Shown here: one piece after another, positions 1-12,215 of the stretch
Position numbering within the stretch: the stretch's first letter is position 1
Layout of the letters: each line of letters begins with the position of its first letter
Assembly (NCBI GenBank): GCA_964017125.1
Contig: OZ024909.1
Coordinates: forward strand, 78,250,717 to 78,314,716
DNA length: 64,000 bases
Origin: Flabesymbios commensalis
Taxonomy: Eukaryota; Annelida; Polychaeta; Terebellida; Flabelligeridae
Direction of reading: 5' to 3'
Notes under the pieces: model-generated
Database searches by the model: none
Told to the model about the DNA's origin: nothing
Seen by the model: only the letters and a program-made list of their open reading frames with translations
Translations under genes and position numbers: made by a program

Positions 1-384
1 TTTAATCTCAGGCGAATTCCAAGATTTGCAATTCGTGTTTGGTTCGCATTTTTGTTTGTTTTTTAGCGACCTCTTTTGAGGAACTCTAATCTGACTGAGC
101 TGTCCCAGCCATTTATTCCGATGGAAGTATAAATTTATATACCAGATTCTATGTCTGTCAAGAAAATTTTGTATTTCAAATACGTTTCAATAGTTCTTTT
201 ATATTTTAGATATAGTTTCACATTGTTTTTTAACATATTCAACGCCGTATCAGAGTCTTTTATTTTGATTATAATTTCTAGACTACACTACAGCCCATCG
301 GCATGAGGTAGAGTCAACTCAAATTGTTATATTATCGCTCACGTTGAAATTGAAAACGTCTTTGTTGGGACTATTTACTATTTT
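1..384. other. Unannotated AT-rich flank
   Basis: No open frame, repeat or RNA signal was recognised here. The stretch ends where a perfect 254-bp direct repeat begins. Confidence 0.4.
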
Positions 385-638
385 TAATAGTATTATCGGT
401 ACGCGCTGTTAATTTACTCTGACTAGTCTGAGCAAGACTCAAGTCAAGGCTCTGCCTTTGGACGTCTGGTCTACTCTACTCTCTAGCCTCTAGTCTAGGT
501 ACTAGGTAGGCTAGGCTAGACCTTGGTCTAATAATTCTAATTATTATTATTTATTTTTAATCTAGACACTGCATATTTCATAATTTGTACCGCAGGGTTG
601 GCAATATTGCCCGGCCCGGGTTTTCCCACCCTGGGAAT
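385..638. repeat. 254-bp direct repeat, copy 1
   Basis: This segment reappears at a fixed offset of 1002 bases (1387-1640) with no difference that I could find by reading. It contains CT/AG-rich short motifs (CTAGTCTAGG-like), an (ATT)n stretch, and at its end the terminus CAGGGTTGGCAA of the TIR element whose full copy starts at 1595. The duplication therefore copied the first about 44 bases of that element with its flank. Confidence 0.85.
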
Positions 639-1386
639 TAACTGGGGGTAACAAGCACTCGCCAGGCCGTGGGAGTCCTGTACCCAGATTTATCCGGTGC
701 TCCAATATCTGAAGAAATGGTACTGTAGTTGAACAGCACTCGCCAGGCCGTGGGAGCCCTGTACCCAGATTTATCTGGTGCTATGCGGACTCTCAGGTTA
801 ACTGGGGGTTAGAAACACTGATAGATGCGCTGAACACCAGAAAAAGAGCTCCAATATCTGAAGAAATGCTACGGTAGTTGAACAAGCACTCGCCATGCCG
901 TGGGAGTCCTGTACCCAGATTTATCTGGTGCTATGCGGACTCTCAGGTTAACTGGGGGTAGCAAACACTGATAAGACGTGCTGAACACCAGAAGAAGAGA
1001 GAAAAAGAGCTCCAATATTTGAAGAAATGCTACTGTAGTTGAACAAGCACTCGCCAGGCTGTGGGAGCCCTGTACCCAGATTTATCTGGTGCTATGCGGA
1101 CTCTCAGGTTAACTGGGGGTACAACTCATGATCAGAGAAGAAACAAAGAAGAGGGAGAGGGACTGACCCAAGGGTGTGGACCCCATTAAAGCAAAATAGG
1201 CGGGGGGAGTAAAGTAGATATAAAAATTAGAAGGTGGGAGGGGGTACGGGAGTGGGGAAATAGGTGGATGCTCGCTTCTCCAGGCCCATGGAGGCTTGGA
1301 GTCGCTGTAGCCCTGCGGAGCAGGTCACCACAGACAGCTGCGGAATTAGCTCGCAGCGGGTCGATAAGATTCTATTCTTCTATTCT
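639..1386. repeat. Minisatellite block between the 254-bp repeats
   Basis: Four copies of a segment beginning GCACTCGCCAGGCCGTGGGA occur at about 655, 735, 887 and 1046, spaced about 80, 152 and 159 bases. The long unit also carries ACCCAGATTTATCTGGTGC (a short hairpin) and CTCAGGTTAACTGGGGGT. The remainder (1130-1386) is purine-rich and then GC-rich, with no open frame. Its origin is unknown. Confidence 0.75.
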
Positions 1387-1640
1387 TAATAGTATTATCG
1401 GTACGCGCTGTTAATTTACTCTGACTAGTCTGAGCAAGACTCAAGTCAAGGCTCTGCCTTTGGACGTCTGGTCTACTCTACTCTCTAGCCTCTAGTCTAG
1501 GTACTAGGTAGGCTAGGCTAGACCTTGGTCTAATAATTCTAATTATTATTATTTATTTTTAATCTAGACACTGCATATTTCATAATTTGTACCGCAGGGT
1601 TGGCAATATTGCCCGGCCCGGGTTTTCCCACCCTGGGAAT
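1387..1640. repeat. 254-bp direct repeat, copy 2
   Basis: Second copy of the 385-638 segment. Here the sequence continues into the complete TIR element, so this copy shows the probable original context and copy 1 the duplicate. Confidence 0.85.
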
Positions 1641-3424
1641 ACCCGGGAAAACCCGGACTGGGCAATAATGCTTTTTTAGCCAAGGTGGGCAATAATGGGC
1701 AATAATAAAAAATAAAAATTACTGGAATATCACAAAGTGAAAAGTAAAAATACCATTGTCAAAACATTTTACTTGCAAGGTAATCAGAATAGATGTGATT
1801 ATTGTTGATATCTTAAATTAATATTATTCGAATTAAATGTTTAAATATCATAATAACTTCTTATAAGGAAGGGCTAGTCGCATGTAGTAAATTTATTTGT
1901 CATATATAATATCACCACTAAATTTCTTGGATACTGAATATGTGCCCTGCACGACTGCTCATACCATGAAACCATTTGGGTTTTAAATGTGCAATTCGCT
2001 AGTTTTAGTGCTATATTTAATAATTGGTATCGATCTACAGTGCCTTTCAGTGAAATGTACAAATCAATCGTAAAAAAGGTAATTAAGGATATTATTTTAC
2101 TTGTTATGAGGGAGGGCTAGTGGAATGTACTAGATGTGTTTTTCATAGATAATTTCAACATTAAATTTATAACTGTGTAGTCCTTTGGGCACTGAATACA
2201 ATGCGGCCATGCACGACTGCTCGTAGGCCTACCATGAAATCATTTGGGCTCTAAATGTGCAATTCGCTAGTTTTAGTGCTGAATTTAAATTTTGGTATCG
2301 ATGTACAGTGCCTTCCAGTGAAACTTACAGATCAATATTAAAAAAACTCATAGGATATTATTTAGACAAGAAAAAAACAGTCAGTGATGTACTGCACTAG
2401 GTTACGCAATCAGAGAGACGTCCTCTTCGTAGCTGGGCTTATGTGTAGACGCCTCCAGACGGTTAACTTTCTATTGACAAGAGGTGTGATTGCAGCGTAC
2501 CTGAGAAAAACGTAATTCGGCCGGCATTGGGGGTATACCCACTGTGCAATAGATTTTGATCCAATGCTGTTTTTATTGTCCCGCCAGCATCGCAGGCTTG
2601 TGAACAAAGTTAAGTCGACGTTGATTCAATGTATCGTATTTGTAAGGAAAAGAAACAGCCATTGTCAATGCTGACGTTGCAGCCTTGATCTCAGAAGGCG
2701 ACTCCCAGCAAACAAGAAACAATGATGGGTAAATGTTGGGCCAGCGTCATGGACGGTGGCCCAGCATTGACTCAGTATTGGGTAAATGTGCTCTGTTTGT
2801 AGGGATGCGACACGGGAATTAGCGTTTGTGGTCTAGGGTTCGTATTTATATTATTTAAAAGTCTGCCGTTGTGTTCTTCCTTTCACAGTTTATACCAAAT
2901 ACTAATTTTCTTCTAAATTGAATTTTACAAGATCATTTATTAGCGGCAGTGTAGGCCTATTTCTTTATCTAATAATAAATTATATTTGATATGAAATTAA
3001 ATTTGATAAGAAATTATATTAGATATATTAACCGAGGATACCAACCTCAAAGGGTTCATCAGCTTCAGCCTGTGTGTACACATGAAAACAACATGTTGTT
3101 GAGTTAATTTATGCCATAAACCACTTATATTCCCACTCACAGATTTCATTTCAAATCATAAAATACGTAGTTTTTAATATCAATTATATATATATAATAA
3201 AAATAAAATGACATCGTGAGTGATATTAAATTAATATTGTTAATGTAAATAAAGCAAACATAGGGATCAGGGGTCTGAACTAAGAAATGTATGAAACGGA
3301 GAATATAGGCAGCCGTCCAATATTGCCCATTATTGCCCATTAAAATCCGTATTTATCCATATTGCCCATTATTGCCCGGGTGGGCCGGGTAATATTAATA
3401 TTACCCGGGTTTTTGCCAACCCTG
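1595..3424. mobile_element. Non-autonomous TIR DNA element, about 1.83 kb
   Basis: The ends are perfect 12-bp inverted repeats: CAGGGTTGGCAA at 1595 and its reverse complement ending at 3424. Subterminal blocks on both sides are rich in GCCCGGG and in TTGCCCATTA/TAATGGGCAA, again in inverted orientation. The flanks read GTACC(G) on the left and GTACC(T) on the right, a possible 5-bp target duplication. The interior holds two diverged tandem copies of an about 235-bp unit (around 1865-2075 and 2105-2350) sharing TGCACGACTGCTC and GTGCAATTCGCTAGTTTTAG. No transposase frame is present. The superfamily is unsure; a hAT-like or related group is possible. Confidence 0.7.
2704..2804. mobile_element. 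Short CCCAGCAAACA-bounded repeat
   Basis: The segment opens with CCCAGCAAACA and closes with an inverted near match (TGTTTGTAGGG). Between lie alternating motifs of the type ATGTTGGGCCAGCGT and GGCCCAGCATTGAC. It is one of about fifteen members of a dispersed family in this window and sits inside the 1595-3424 element. Confidence 0.65.
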
Positions 3425-3780
3425 GTACCTGTCTAATATATTCTAATCGCTTTTTGTTTCTTTTCATGATCATGAAATAAAAAATTTGGCGCTTTATGAA
3501 AAATAAAAAAAAATAAAAAAACGTCTATATACGAATGTAATCTAGACCATTTTATTTGTCCATTACTAGCATCAAACTGGTTGAATCGTCACCCCAGTCA
3601 CTGTCAGTGACACATTTTTTGGATTGACATAAATTCATGAAAAATTCATCTGGATTAATTTTGGTTTGGATGGTTCTTTCATGATTTTATGTAGGCTTAA
3701 AAATGTATAATGTTAGGAATTTAAAAGGTAGTGCTAACTTTAAGTTCAATGCACCTTGATCATATAATTTTGATAGTAAT
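3425..3780. other. Spacer with no gene seen
   Basis: AT-rich sequence between the TIR element and the LINE tail. No coding or repeat structure was recognised. Confidence 0.4.
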
Positions 3781-5074
3781 ACAGACAGACAGACAGACAG
3801 ATATTTTATTGACAGAAATAAAGTCAATCTAGACTTATTTGTCATAGAAATAGAGATATGTACATGTATATACAACATTGTTAATTTGTTAAAATCATAT
3901 GACAATATACATAGTATGACATACATAACTAAAATCATGTTAACTGGCATTGCCATAAGAAACACTGGGTATATACTTAAAATAAGATTGAAAGGCATTG
4001 CCAGGGTAACATAAGGTCTATCATTTTGTTTCCCGCTCCAAAACCAGAGATAAAATAGCTACTATGTATGACATGCTAAATATATATATAGTAGCAAAAA
4101 AGACACTCTGGAAAGCGTAGAAACCTAGAATATATACAAGTGCATAATTATGCTACAGTAATTTGAGAATGTATTAGGACAATGTTAAAAATTACACGAT
4201 ATTTTTAAAAATCAAATATTATATCATGCAAGTACAATCAATGTGACAATCTGCGACACAGGTAGCTCCGAGCCATGTGACCATGCAAGCACAGTCGCTA
4301 TGAACTCGGCGATTCCCTGATATAGACTAGTGATGCAAATTTAACAACGTAATAACAGTAATACCACCGAAACACAATATATACATACTAATAAAAGTCG
4401 GACATGGTGGTTCGTCGACTGCCAACAAAGTATAGCATCAGAACCATCCATATTATCGAGTGTTGGAGACTTAGTGATGTAATAAGAATAAAAATTACGG
4501 ATAATAATTATGCGTGCCATTCACGCAGGACATGGCACTCACACAATAGCAATAAAGTTTGTTTAATTAACTAGTGATTTATTATCTATATGGCCCTCGC
4601 ACAAAAACATTACAGCTTATTTTAATTCACTATATTGTTTAGTTCATACCATTTCACTCACGACCTAGTTAGTACCACATACTTAGGAGTTACAATCGAA
4701 GAAAAACATTCCCGACCTCATAGAGAAAATCAGTTGACTTAGCAAATCTGAAATCCTCCATAAGGCCCCACCTCGTCTGATAACAAAGGCGACGGAAACG
4801 TCCCTAACCGGCACTAAAAAGCCAAATAATACGATCCGAGAGCAACAGCCGTCCTGATATGTGGTAATACCCAAGTCGGACCATGAAGGCATGATAATAT
4901 GGATAATATAGCGACAGGTGACTTGTGATTGTTCTACATAAAAATGTAACGTTAAAACGATAATAATGACACATAATCATGATCATGATGATAATAATTA
5001 ATCTTGCTAGTCACGACACACATACAAAATATTTTAGCTTGAAGATGAATTTACATTTATCATACTCAATATTT

Positions 5075-6031
5075 TTAACCCTTTATTTGTTTAAAACAAC
5101 CATAGATAAATTTTGCTAGCGACTTCACCACTGTTATGTCTCTAGATGTCATAATTCGTAGAAAAATATCATTTGTTGGTTGCATATTGATAATTCCGGA
5201 TATAGAATTAAGCAAGATTTCGCGTTCATTTTTCATGGCATTACAGTGGAGAAGAAGGTGTATTTCGTCGTCAATTTCGTTTGATTCACACCTTGTGCAT
5301 ATTCGTTGGTTTATTGGAGTTATTGGATTATTGAATCGTCCTCTCTCTATTTTTAAATCATGTGAGCTCATTCTATATCTCGCCATTGCTGTTATGAGGT
5401 GGTTCCCCTTTATGTTTAAGATGTATGGTTCCACACACAAAGATTTTTTCACTAATGAATATGTGCGCAGCTTACTTGAACTCTCGATATCTTGTCTCCA
5501 CCGCTGTGTAAATATTCTAACAATTGAATCTTAAAAGGAAAGCATGAATTTATTTGTATTGCCAATGTGCTGCGCCTCCCAAGCTTGGTCTAGCCCGGTT
5601 AGTTCAAGGATACGCGAGCACCAGTTTGTGAATCCAGTGCCATCTAGCTCTAGTAGCATATTGTAGGCATTTCTGACAGGGTGGTTCTGAGATAGATCTA
5701 GAATTCTACACCAATATTTTACAGCTTTAATATGTTGCCTGATAATCAATGGAAACCGTCCTGTGTCACCATAAATTGCAGGAGTAGGTGTTTGCTTTCT
5801 AACACCCAGCGTTGATTTAATAAATTTTAGATGTATTTTTTCCAAATCGTTAACACTATCACCGGTATACCATATATCACTTGCATACTCTAATATGGGC
5901 AGTATTTGACAATCAAAAACCTTGAATGCAATAACAGGTGACAATTTACCGACTACGGGACGAGATTGCTTGTGTAGAGAAAAAACTGCTTTACCAGCTT
6001 GGGAAGCGAGATGGAGAAACGTTTCTTTCAA
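5075..6031 (-). pseudogene. LINE ORF2, C-terminal part
   Basis: This is the end of ORF2 after the reverse transcriptase. It includes the thumb/connection type text LEYASDIWYTG and LEKIHLKFIKSTLGV, usual for CR1/Jockey-group polymerases. Near the terminus there is a CCHC-like arrangement, ICTRCESNE followed by IHLLLHC. An in-frame TAA at 5531-5533 splits it; translation on both sides stays in the same frame (downstream text begins DSIVRIFTQRW). A frame change near 6078 separates it from the polymerase segment upstream. Confidence 0.8.
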
Positions 6032-7035
6032 TACATTCTTAGGATATTTAGTGCTATATACAACCCCAAGGTATTTATATTTTTCATTTTATTTTCTATT
6101 ATGTCATCACCATAGTAGAAGCTGTCACATTCTGACGTATGACGTTTGTTAAATATGAGAACTTTTGTTTTAGGAATGCTGACTATTATATGCCACAGAG
6201 AAGCATACTTATACAGGGCAGTTAATTGCTTTTGCAATCCATTTGCAGAATCTGAAAAAAGGACAAGGTCGTCTGCAAATAACAAGTATACAATTAATAA
6301 AGTGTCTACGGGGATACCCTCACCTTGATCAAATGATTTTGATATATCCTGCAGAAATTCTGTAAATAATTTGGGGCTGAGCATACCACCTTGCAGGACA
6401 CCAAATTCGCTTTTTAATATCTCGCTGATGCATGAATCCCATTTTACACGGCACTCAGCTTTAGAGAACATACTCTTTATTACATTTAAAAAATTGCCGT
6501 CTATTCCCCTGCTCAGTAATTTATAGTACAGAGCTGATCTGTTAATATAGTCAAATGCTTTTGTAAAATCAACAAAACATGTATACAGGGGCTTTGAAAG
6601 ACACCTTTGCTTATCTATAATGGCACATAGTATAAATATATTATCAGTCGTCCGGGAGTTACTTCTAAAGCCGGCTTGAAAGGGATCATTATCATAGCAT
6701 ACATCATTTTTGAAAGACAGTCTGTTATTAAGTACAGATTCAAATAATTTCCCAATGCATGGCATTACTGTAACTTTCCTGTAGTTATCGAGCACGTTAT
6801 AGGCAGCTTTTTTGTGAACAGGATGAATTATACCAGTGGCCCAACTTGATGGATATTCTCCATTGGCAATAATGGTATTAAACAGTAAAACTAGTGCTGG
6901 TAAGAGTTCATTACTACCATGCTTGTAAAATTCCGCAGGAATACCATCTATGCCTGCCGCTTTTTTGCATTTTAACTTTCTAATTGCTTTTTGAATTTCG
7001 TCTATAGTTATGGGGCTGTTTAAGAACTGTAACAA
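6028..7035 (-). pseudogene. LINE ORF2, reverse transcriptase domain
   Basis: The 335-residue frame contains the ordered reverse transcriptase blocks: KAAGIDGIPAEFYK, NYRKVTVMPCIGKLFE, FQAGFRSNSRTTDNIF, CFVDFTKAFDYINR (first catalytic Asp), GVLQGGMLSPKLF, and LLFADDLVLFSDS with the catalytic FADD box intact. The enzyme would copy LINE RNA onto nicked target DNA. The frame is cut off from the endonuclease by a one-base shift near 7079, and the text after about 6078 leaves the family frame. The clade is CR1/L2/Jockey group; I cannot fix it further by eye. Confidence 0.85.
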
Positions 7036-7069
7036 ATCGGATTGTCCATTTTCTACCTTCTCATTATTA

Positions 7070-8497
7070 TCATTTGGGAGATGATTTAACTAGCTTCATT
7101 ATATTATTCATGTGATCGTAGTCAAAATAGTCGACATGAGGAGGGTAGACTTGTTCTTCAAAATATTTCACAAATTGTGACAGGGTAGGACCTTTGGTTG
7201 AATTTCTAGGTTTTAAAGATTTCCAAAATTTCCAGTAGGAATTTGGATCTTCTGTTCTCATATTTTCAAGCTGACTAAGTTTGACTTCTTGGTAATGTCT
7301 TTTCTTTTTCTGGATTAATTGTTTATATTGGCGTAACATTATATTATATTCACTTTGACGTGTGTTAAACTTCTTATCTTTAGCAATATTATTTAAAACT
7401 TGTTTTAGAGATTTACATTCTTTATCTTACCAAGGGTTTGAAGGAAAGTTATTTTTTATGTTTTTCCTACACTTTGATTGATGCTGCTTCTTTAGAAATA
7501 ACGGGGATAATGCATTTTCTAGCATACCATTGAAAATATCACATAGATTATCGCTACTACAACCTTCAGCTGCGGCACACAGCATTTCTTCAAACGCGAT
7601 ACATGTCTGTTCATTTCGAAGAGATGCTTGGTACTCTATCTTTTTTTCATCTTGCCATATATAAACATCGGAACATGGTGATGAGTCATTAATATGTATG
7701 TTCATTTCTGCAGAGCTTAACTCTTTCAATTTTGAATTGAGAATATGGAATTTTATAGGACAATGATCCGATTCTACTAATTTCGGTAGAACTTTAAATT
7801 TACTGATCATATAATCTTCTCTTAGTATCATATAATCAATAGTACTTGCTCCCATGGGCGAGTAGTATGTATAGCGGCCGATACCTTTATCATCAAACAT
7901 TCGACCATTGGCTATTTTAAGCTCTGTGTTTATACAAAAATTTAGCAGAGATCGTCCATATTTGTTAATGACTCCGTCCTCATTACAGCGTTCATTTAAA
8001 ACATTGATATTATTATCGTAATCTGGAGCGCGGCCAGTTCTACTATTAAAGTCACCACATAATATTATATGGTGACTTTCTGTATATCTAGCCACTTCCT
8101 CCTCTAACATAGTAAAATAATCTGGTGGTATATAGGCACAGCCGATTTTAATGTTTTTCTGATAGTATTCTGTAGTTATAGTTAACCATACCAGATGATC
8201 ATAGGTCGAGTCTATTTTAGTATGTTTTTCAAATTTGTTGGCTACTAGTATTCCAATACCACCAGAAGCTCTTGAAGCATTTTTATGTTTAAATGTTCTA
8301 CTCACATGATAGAACTGGTACCCGGGTAATACCAATGTGTAATCATTACTTTTCATTGTTTCTGTTAAAAATATTATATCGTATTCACGAATAAATGCTA
8401 AAAGATCAGGATCTGCCAGTTTGTTACCTAAGCCATTTATGTTCCATGACAGAACGCGTATTTCACCGACCTGATCATTTATAACCTCAGTGTTCAC
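7070..8497 (-). pseudogene. LINE ORF2, endonuclease domain
   Basis: The frame shows exonuclease-endonuclease-phosphatase motifs in order: VLSWNINGLG (Asn), FLTETM (Glu), GCAYIPPDYF, CGDFNSRTG (Asp-x-Asn), STIDYMIL and ESDHCPI (catalytic His). This domain nicks the genomic target. A TAA at 7427-7429 interrupts the frame just after NFPSNPW; translation continues in frame (DKECKSLKQVL) to a frame shift near 7079. ORF2 begins within a few bases of the ORF1 stop. The position equivalent to 8497 is GTG, not ATG, so the initiation mode is unclear. Confidence 0.85.
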
Positions 8498-8502
8498 GTT
8501 TG

Positions 8503-9957
8503 CTATGTCCTTGTTATGATGGTTGGTATATGAAAAGACTGACCGGTTGCTGCATGGTTGTTGAAAACTTCAGCCATAGCCGCAGTCAGTTTTTGTTGTC
8601 CCTTATCGTTTAAGTGTATTCCACCACGGCTCAGATGTTGTTTTGTTACGGGTGTGGGCATATAGTCAACATTTTTCAATTTTGAGCATATATCTGGTAT
8701 GTGGCTGTTCACACGGTGAATTAAGGTATTATATTTATTTTGGCTTCTGGGGTGAATTTCCGAGAAATAGAAGTGTGTATTGTGTAGAGCAGACATTTGT
8801 TTAGTAAGTTCGTTAATATCCTGCATCGCCTTGTTCGCTTGATCACCAATATCATTTGTCCCGAGATGGATTATTACAGCCTCTGTATCCTCATTTACAT
8901 ATCCTGGTAGTCGGGTAGTTAAGTGTGCTATTTTCATACCCGAAGTTTTGTATACACATACCGACTCCGGATTTGTCAGTTTTGATTTTAATTGTGTGGC
9001 TAATCCACGCATGTTAGAGTCACCTATTACACATTTGTTTTTCATAGTTCTGTCTTGCATGGTTGTGGCGTCGGGAAGCTGAGTTTCTTTCTTGTTATCA
9101 CTATTATCGCAGCATTTTTGTGTACATTTGTCACGCCTATTATTTGCAGTGGTGGTACTATCATGACTATTGTCAGGTTGATTTTCGGTGATCATACTTC
9201 TTCTTTGTGGACGTTCATTTTTCTGATGGCTGCTAGTTTTAGGTCTACTACTTCTGCTACTATCGCTGCCTCTATGGCTTCTACTAACGGAGCTACTATC
9301 AGTGATATTGTTGCTACCACTACTACTACTGCTACTATTGCTGCTACTGATACTGCTGGCATCACTACTAGTACTACTACTGTACATCACAGGTCTACAT
9401 CTTCGTTTGTTTTTACGGTTTCGATGGGCATACTCCCATACACCCACCTCATCACTACTTACACTCTCTTCATCCAAGGTTGTAGCTTGGCAGGTTTGTT
9501 TGCTTTGCTCATCCAGGAATTGTCTTATTTCCCTTAGTTCTGTTCGCAGGTTAATTTTTTCTTTTAATAATGTATCTTTTGCTTTTAACAGCTTCACTGA
9601 TTCTTTTTTGCGCTTTGAGATTTGGCCTAGTAGTGTTTTTAATTCAGATATTAATTTCTCGTTTTTTATTGTTTGTGATTGCAGCTTGTTGTTGCTCTCT
9701 CCCAGATTTTGACGCAGTGACACAATTGTTTTTTTTAATTTCAGAATTTCCGCATTTCTTTGATTGTTGTTAATGCTGGAGTAGTTGACATCCATATTTG
9801 GAGCTAGCTCTTCGGGTGGTGGGGTAGATACGGAGTCCATATTAAAACCAAAGTTTGTTAGGTCATTCAGTAAGTCTTGCTTGTATTTAGAGTTATTTTG
9901 ATTGACTCGTTTACGGCGAATTTTTGACACAGTGGGCAGGCTTAAATGGGGGTCCAA
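8503..9957 (-). CDS. LINE ORF1: coiled coil and SGNH-like esterase
   Basis: The open frame of 484 codons starts at TTG. The first ATG is at 9840 (residue 40), so the true start is either there or lost. Residues about 70-150 are a Lys/Leu/Glu heptad-rich coiled coil, and about 190-260 are Ser/Asp low complexity. Residues about 310-470 match SGNH hydrolases: VIGDSNMRGL (nucleophile block), VIIHLGTNDIGD (Asn block) and GGIHLNDKG. In esterase LINEs the last block is usually DxxH; here the Asp position reads Gly, one base from Asp, so the catalytic triad may be damaged. ORF1 proteins bind LINE RNA; the role of the esterase is not settled. Confidence 0.8.
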   Translation of the reverse strand: MDPHLSLPTVSKIRRKRVNQNNSKYKQDLLNDLTNFGFNMDSVSTPPPEELAPNMDVNYSSINNNQRNAEILKLKKTIVSLRQNLGESNNKLQSQTIKNEKLISELKTLLGQISKRKKESVKLLKAKDTLLKEKINLRTELREIRQFLDEQSKQTCQATTLDEESVSSDEVGVWEYAHRNRKNKRRCRPVMYSSSTSSDASSISSSNSSSSSSGSNNITDSSSVSRSHRGSDSSRSSRPKTSSHQKNERPQRRSMITENQPDNSHDSTTTANNRRDKCTQKCCDNSDNKKETQLPDATTMQDRTMKNKCVIGDSNMRGLATQLKSKLTNPESVCVYKTSGMKIAHLTTRLPGYVNEDTEAVIIHLGTNDIGDQANKAMQDINELTKQMSALHNTHFYFSEIHPRSQNKYNTLIHRVNSHIPDICSKLKNVDYMPTPVTKQHLSRGGIHLNDKGQQKLTAAMAEVFNNHAATGQSFHIPTIITRT

Positions 9958-10000
9958 GTTCAGGGGTATTTACACAGTAGACTCCTGGATTGAAGACATG

Positions 10001-12215
10001 TCACTCACGGGTCGAGTCATGTTGCTAAGGAGGGGGTGGACGTGCCATGCTGATTTGACATTCTGACCCCTGTTGTATTGCTTAATATTGTTTCGCTGAT
10101 CACGCATATTGACGGGGATTTAGGGACACACACAGCTGACCCTCTATGTTCTGGGTACGTTTCGTTTTTCAGTAAATGGACACTGTCGTGTTGGTCAATT
10201 GTACTAGACATATCAAGACAAAATCCCATGCCAGCCAGAGTTTCGTGTGGCAATTCACATGTTTGTCTCGTTCCAGTGCAAATGATTTTGTAATTTAAAT
10301 CAATGAGAGTGGTTATGGTTGTTTCAAAGAATTGATTTAGAGTGGCAAGAATTGATTAACTTTAGAGGCGATAATCACATTAGCTGATGCAATTTGGTGG
10401 TAGCCTTTCTGATTCCTTCCAGGAACTGTTTTTCTGTGGGCTATTCTCTGGCTTTGCCAGTGCAGCCTTCGGTTTCTGATAGGTTTTTGCAGTCAAAAAA
10501 TATATGTGTGGCCCTTTCCTTTTTGTTTGGAGTTTTCAATTTTGTTGCTATGATATGGTTCAATAAGACATCTATACCACATATTTTTAATCTCAAATTT
10601 ATATCAATTCTCCTAAATGTATAGTTACGCTGGTCGGATCCAAGCTCGTTCTGGTCTACCAATTTTCCAAAAAAAAACTTTTTTACATATACTTTATGCT
10701 TACATAGATCTATAAAGAAATTTATGTTACAAATACTTTTAATAGTTTCTATATATATATTAGTTTCTATATATATATATATGGAGCTCTGTGGCTTGAA
10801 TCTGTCTGACCAATTATTTGATTATAAATGACCCTTATCTTTGTCACATTGACATTGTTGGCTTTTCATGTGGTCTAGCCAATCTCAAAACCTCACATTA
10901 TCGTTCACTCTTTCTTTGTTTTAATCGTAAATTTCCGCTGTTATTAAATTATCAATTTTAACAAATTGATTATAAATCACGAATTCTCATAAACGCAGAG
11001 TGACACTGGTCGGTTCTGATTTATCAAACATTTTCGGATTGACATAACGAAAAAATCATTTGCACTTTTGTATACAAATTTGGGTTTGGATGATAGCTTC
11101 CATAACTTTTGATATGTAAAGGGGGATGGAAAAGAGTTTCATCTTTGTTTCATAACAATTTTGGTTTCATTCAGGTGAAAAAGTGTTACCTTGTTGTGAT
11201 TCGCTGAGTAAACACTATGAGATGGCGTTCACTTTAATGCAGGAGACAATATTATTATTCTTATTATTATTATTTTTTTAAATCAACGATAATTGTCGCA
11301 GATAATTTGTTTAACAAGGATTGATTAACTCTGGAGGCGATAACCACTTTGGCTGCTTTTATGCCAGTTTGTGGTTGACTCACTGATTCCTTTCAGGAAC
11401 TGTTTTTCCTGTGGGCCATTCTCTGGCGTTGCCAGTGCGGCCTTATGGGGTTTCAGTCAGGAACATAATGTTTTTGGCCCTTTTCCTCGTTGTTGGGAGT
11501 TTCATCTTTGTTACTTGAAGTTTTTGGGTACATTTTATCGTGTGATTTGCAGGGCAAATATTTCCAAATAATATAACTCAATTAGAGGAGCGATTGTTGT
11601 TTCTAGGATTTTATTTAGCAAGAATTGATAAACTCTGGAGGCGATAATCACATTGGCTGATGCCAATTTGTGGTTGACCCATTGATTCCTGTCAGAATTT
11701 ATTTCCTGTGGGCTATTTTCTGGCCTTGCCAGTACAGCTTTCGGTTTCAGATAGGTCTTTGTCAAAACTATGTTTTTGACACCTTTCCTCTTTGATTGGA
11801 GTTTGCTTTTTTTGTTACTTTTGGTTCAATGAAGCATAGATATCCGCTACTCTATAATTTAAATATACAATATTAGTGCTCATAAAGTTATTTATACGGG
11901 TCGGATTTTCAGTTATTTATTGGCCGGCTGCACTTTAAATGTAGGTTCAAAATAATTCATGTTAGGAAGTTAAGATTTAACGTTCTCATTAGTAATACTT
12001 TAAATTAATGAGAAGAGCTATGGTTGAAAATATCTTGGTTTCATTTTATGTAATTATTACAATCAGGCCAATTTGTGATGACTCTGGAATACTCCCAGGG
12101 GCTGGTTTTCCTGTAGGCCATTCTCTGGCTTTGCCAAAGTGACTTTAGGTTTCAAGTGAATCCTATGAAATTATGTTTGGGTCACCATTTTCATTCTAAG
12201 TTTTAATCTTTGTTT
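10001..12215. repeat. Four diverged copies of an about 200-bp unit
   Basis: A unit of the form AAGAATTGATTAACTCTGG, then GATTCCTTTCAGGAACTG, TCTCTGGCTTTGCCAGTG and GGTTTCAGATAGGT is present at about 10341-10560, 11311-11520, 11620-11830 and 12060-12215. Copies share order and orientation but have many differences and unequal spacing. No reading frame survives through them, and short open stretches here are coincidental. 10001-10340 may be 5' sequence of the LINE. The family is not recognised. Confidence 0.65.

Larger units (their letters stand above)
3781..10000 (-). mobile_element. CR1/L2-like LINE, nearly full length
   Basis: Read on the minus strand, the order is ORF1 (coiled coil plus GDSL/SGNH-like esterase), ORF2 (apurinic-type endonuclease, reverse transcriptase, C-terminal Cys/His motif), then an about 1.3-kb 3' UTR. 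The UTR ends in AATAAAATAT followed by (CTGT)n, seen on the plus strand as (ACAG)n at about 3781-3801; such short tandem tails are typical of CR1/L2-type LINEs. An esterase-bearing ORF1 is known from CR1 elements. Damage is light: two in-frame ochre codons (at 7427-7429 and 5531-5533) and two frame shifts (near 7079 and near 6078) in ORF2. The 5' end is not sharply defined. Confidence 0.85.

Noticed and set aside
385-1640. A small element with 254-bp long terminal repeats
   Set aside because: The repeats lack TG...CA ends and the interior has no element genes or priming-site signal; a duplication fits better.
9055-9537. 160-codon plus-strand frame rich in Thr/Ile/Ala
   Set aside because: It is the antisense of the Ser-rich region of the LINE ORF1 on the minus strand; its composition follows from that low-complexity codon run.
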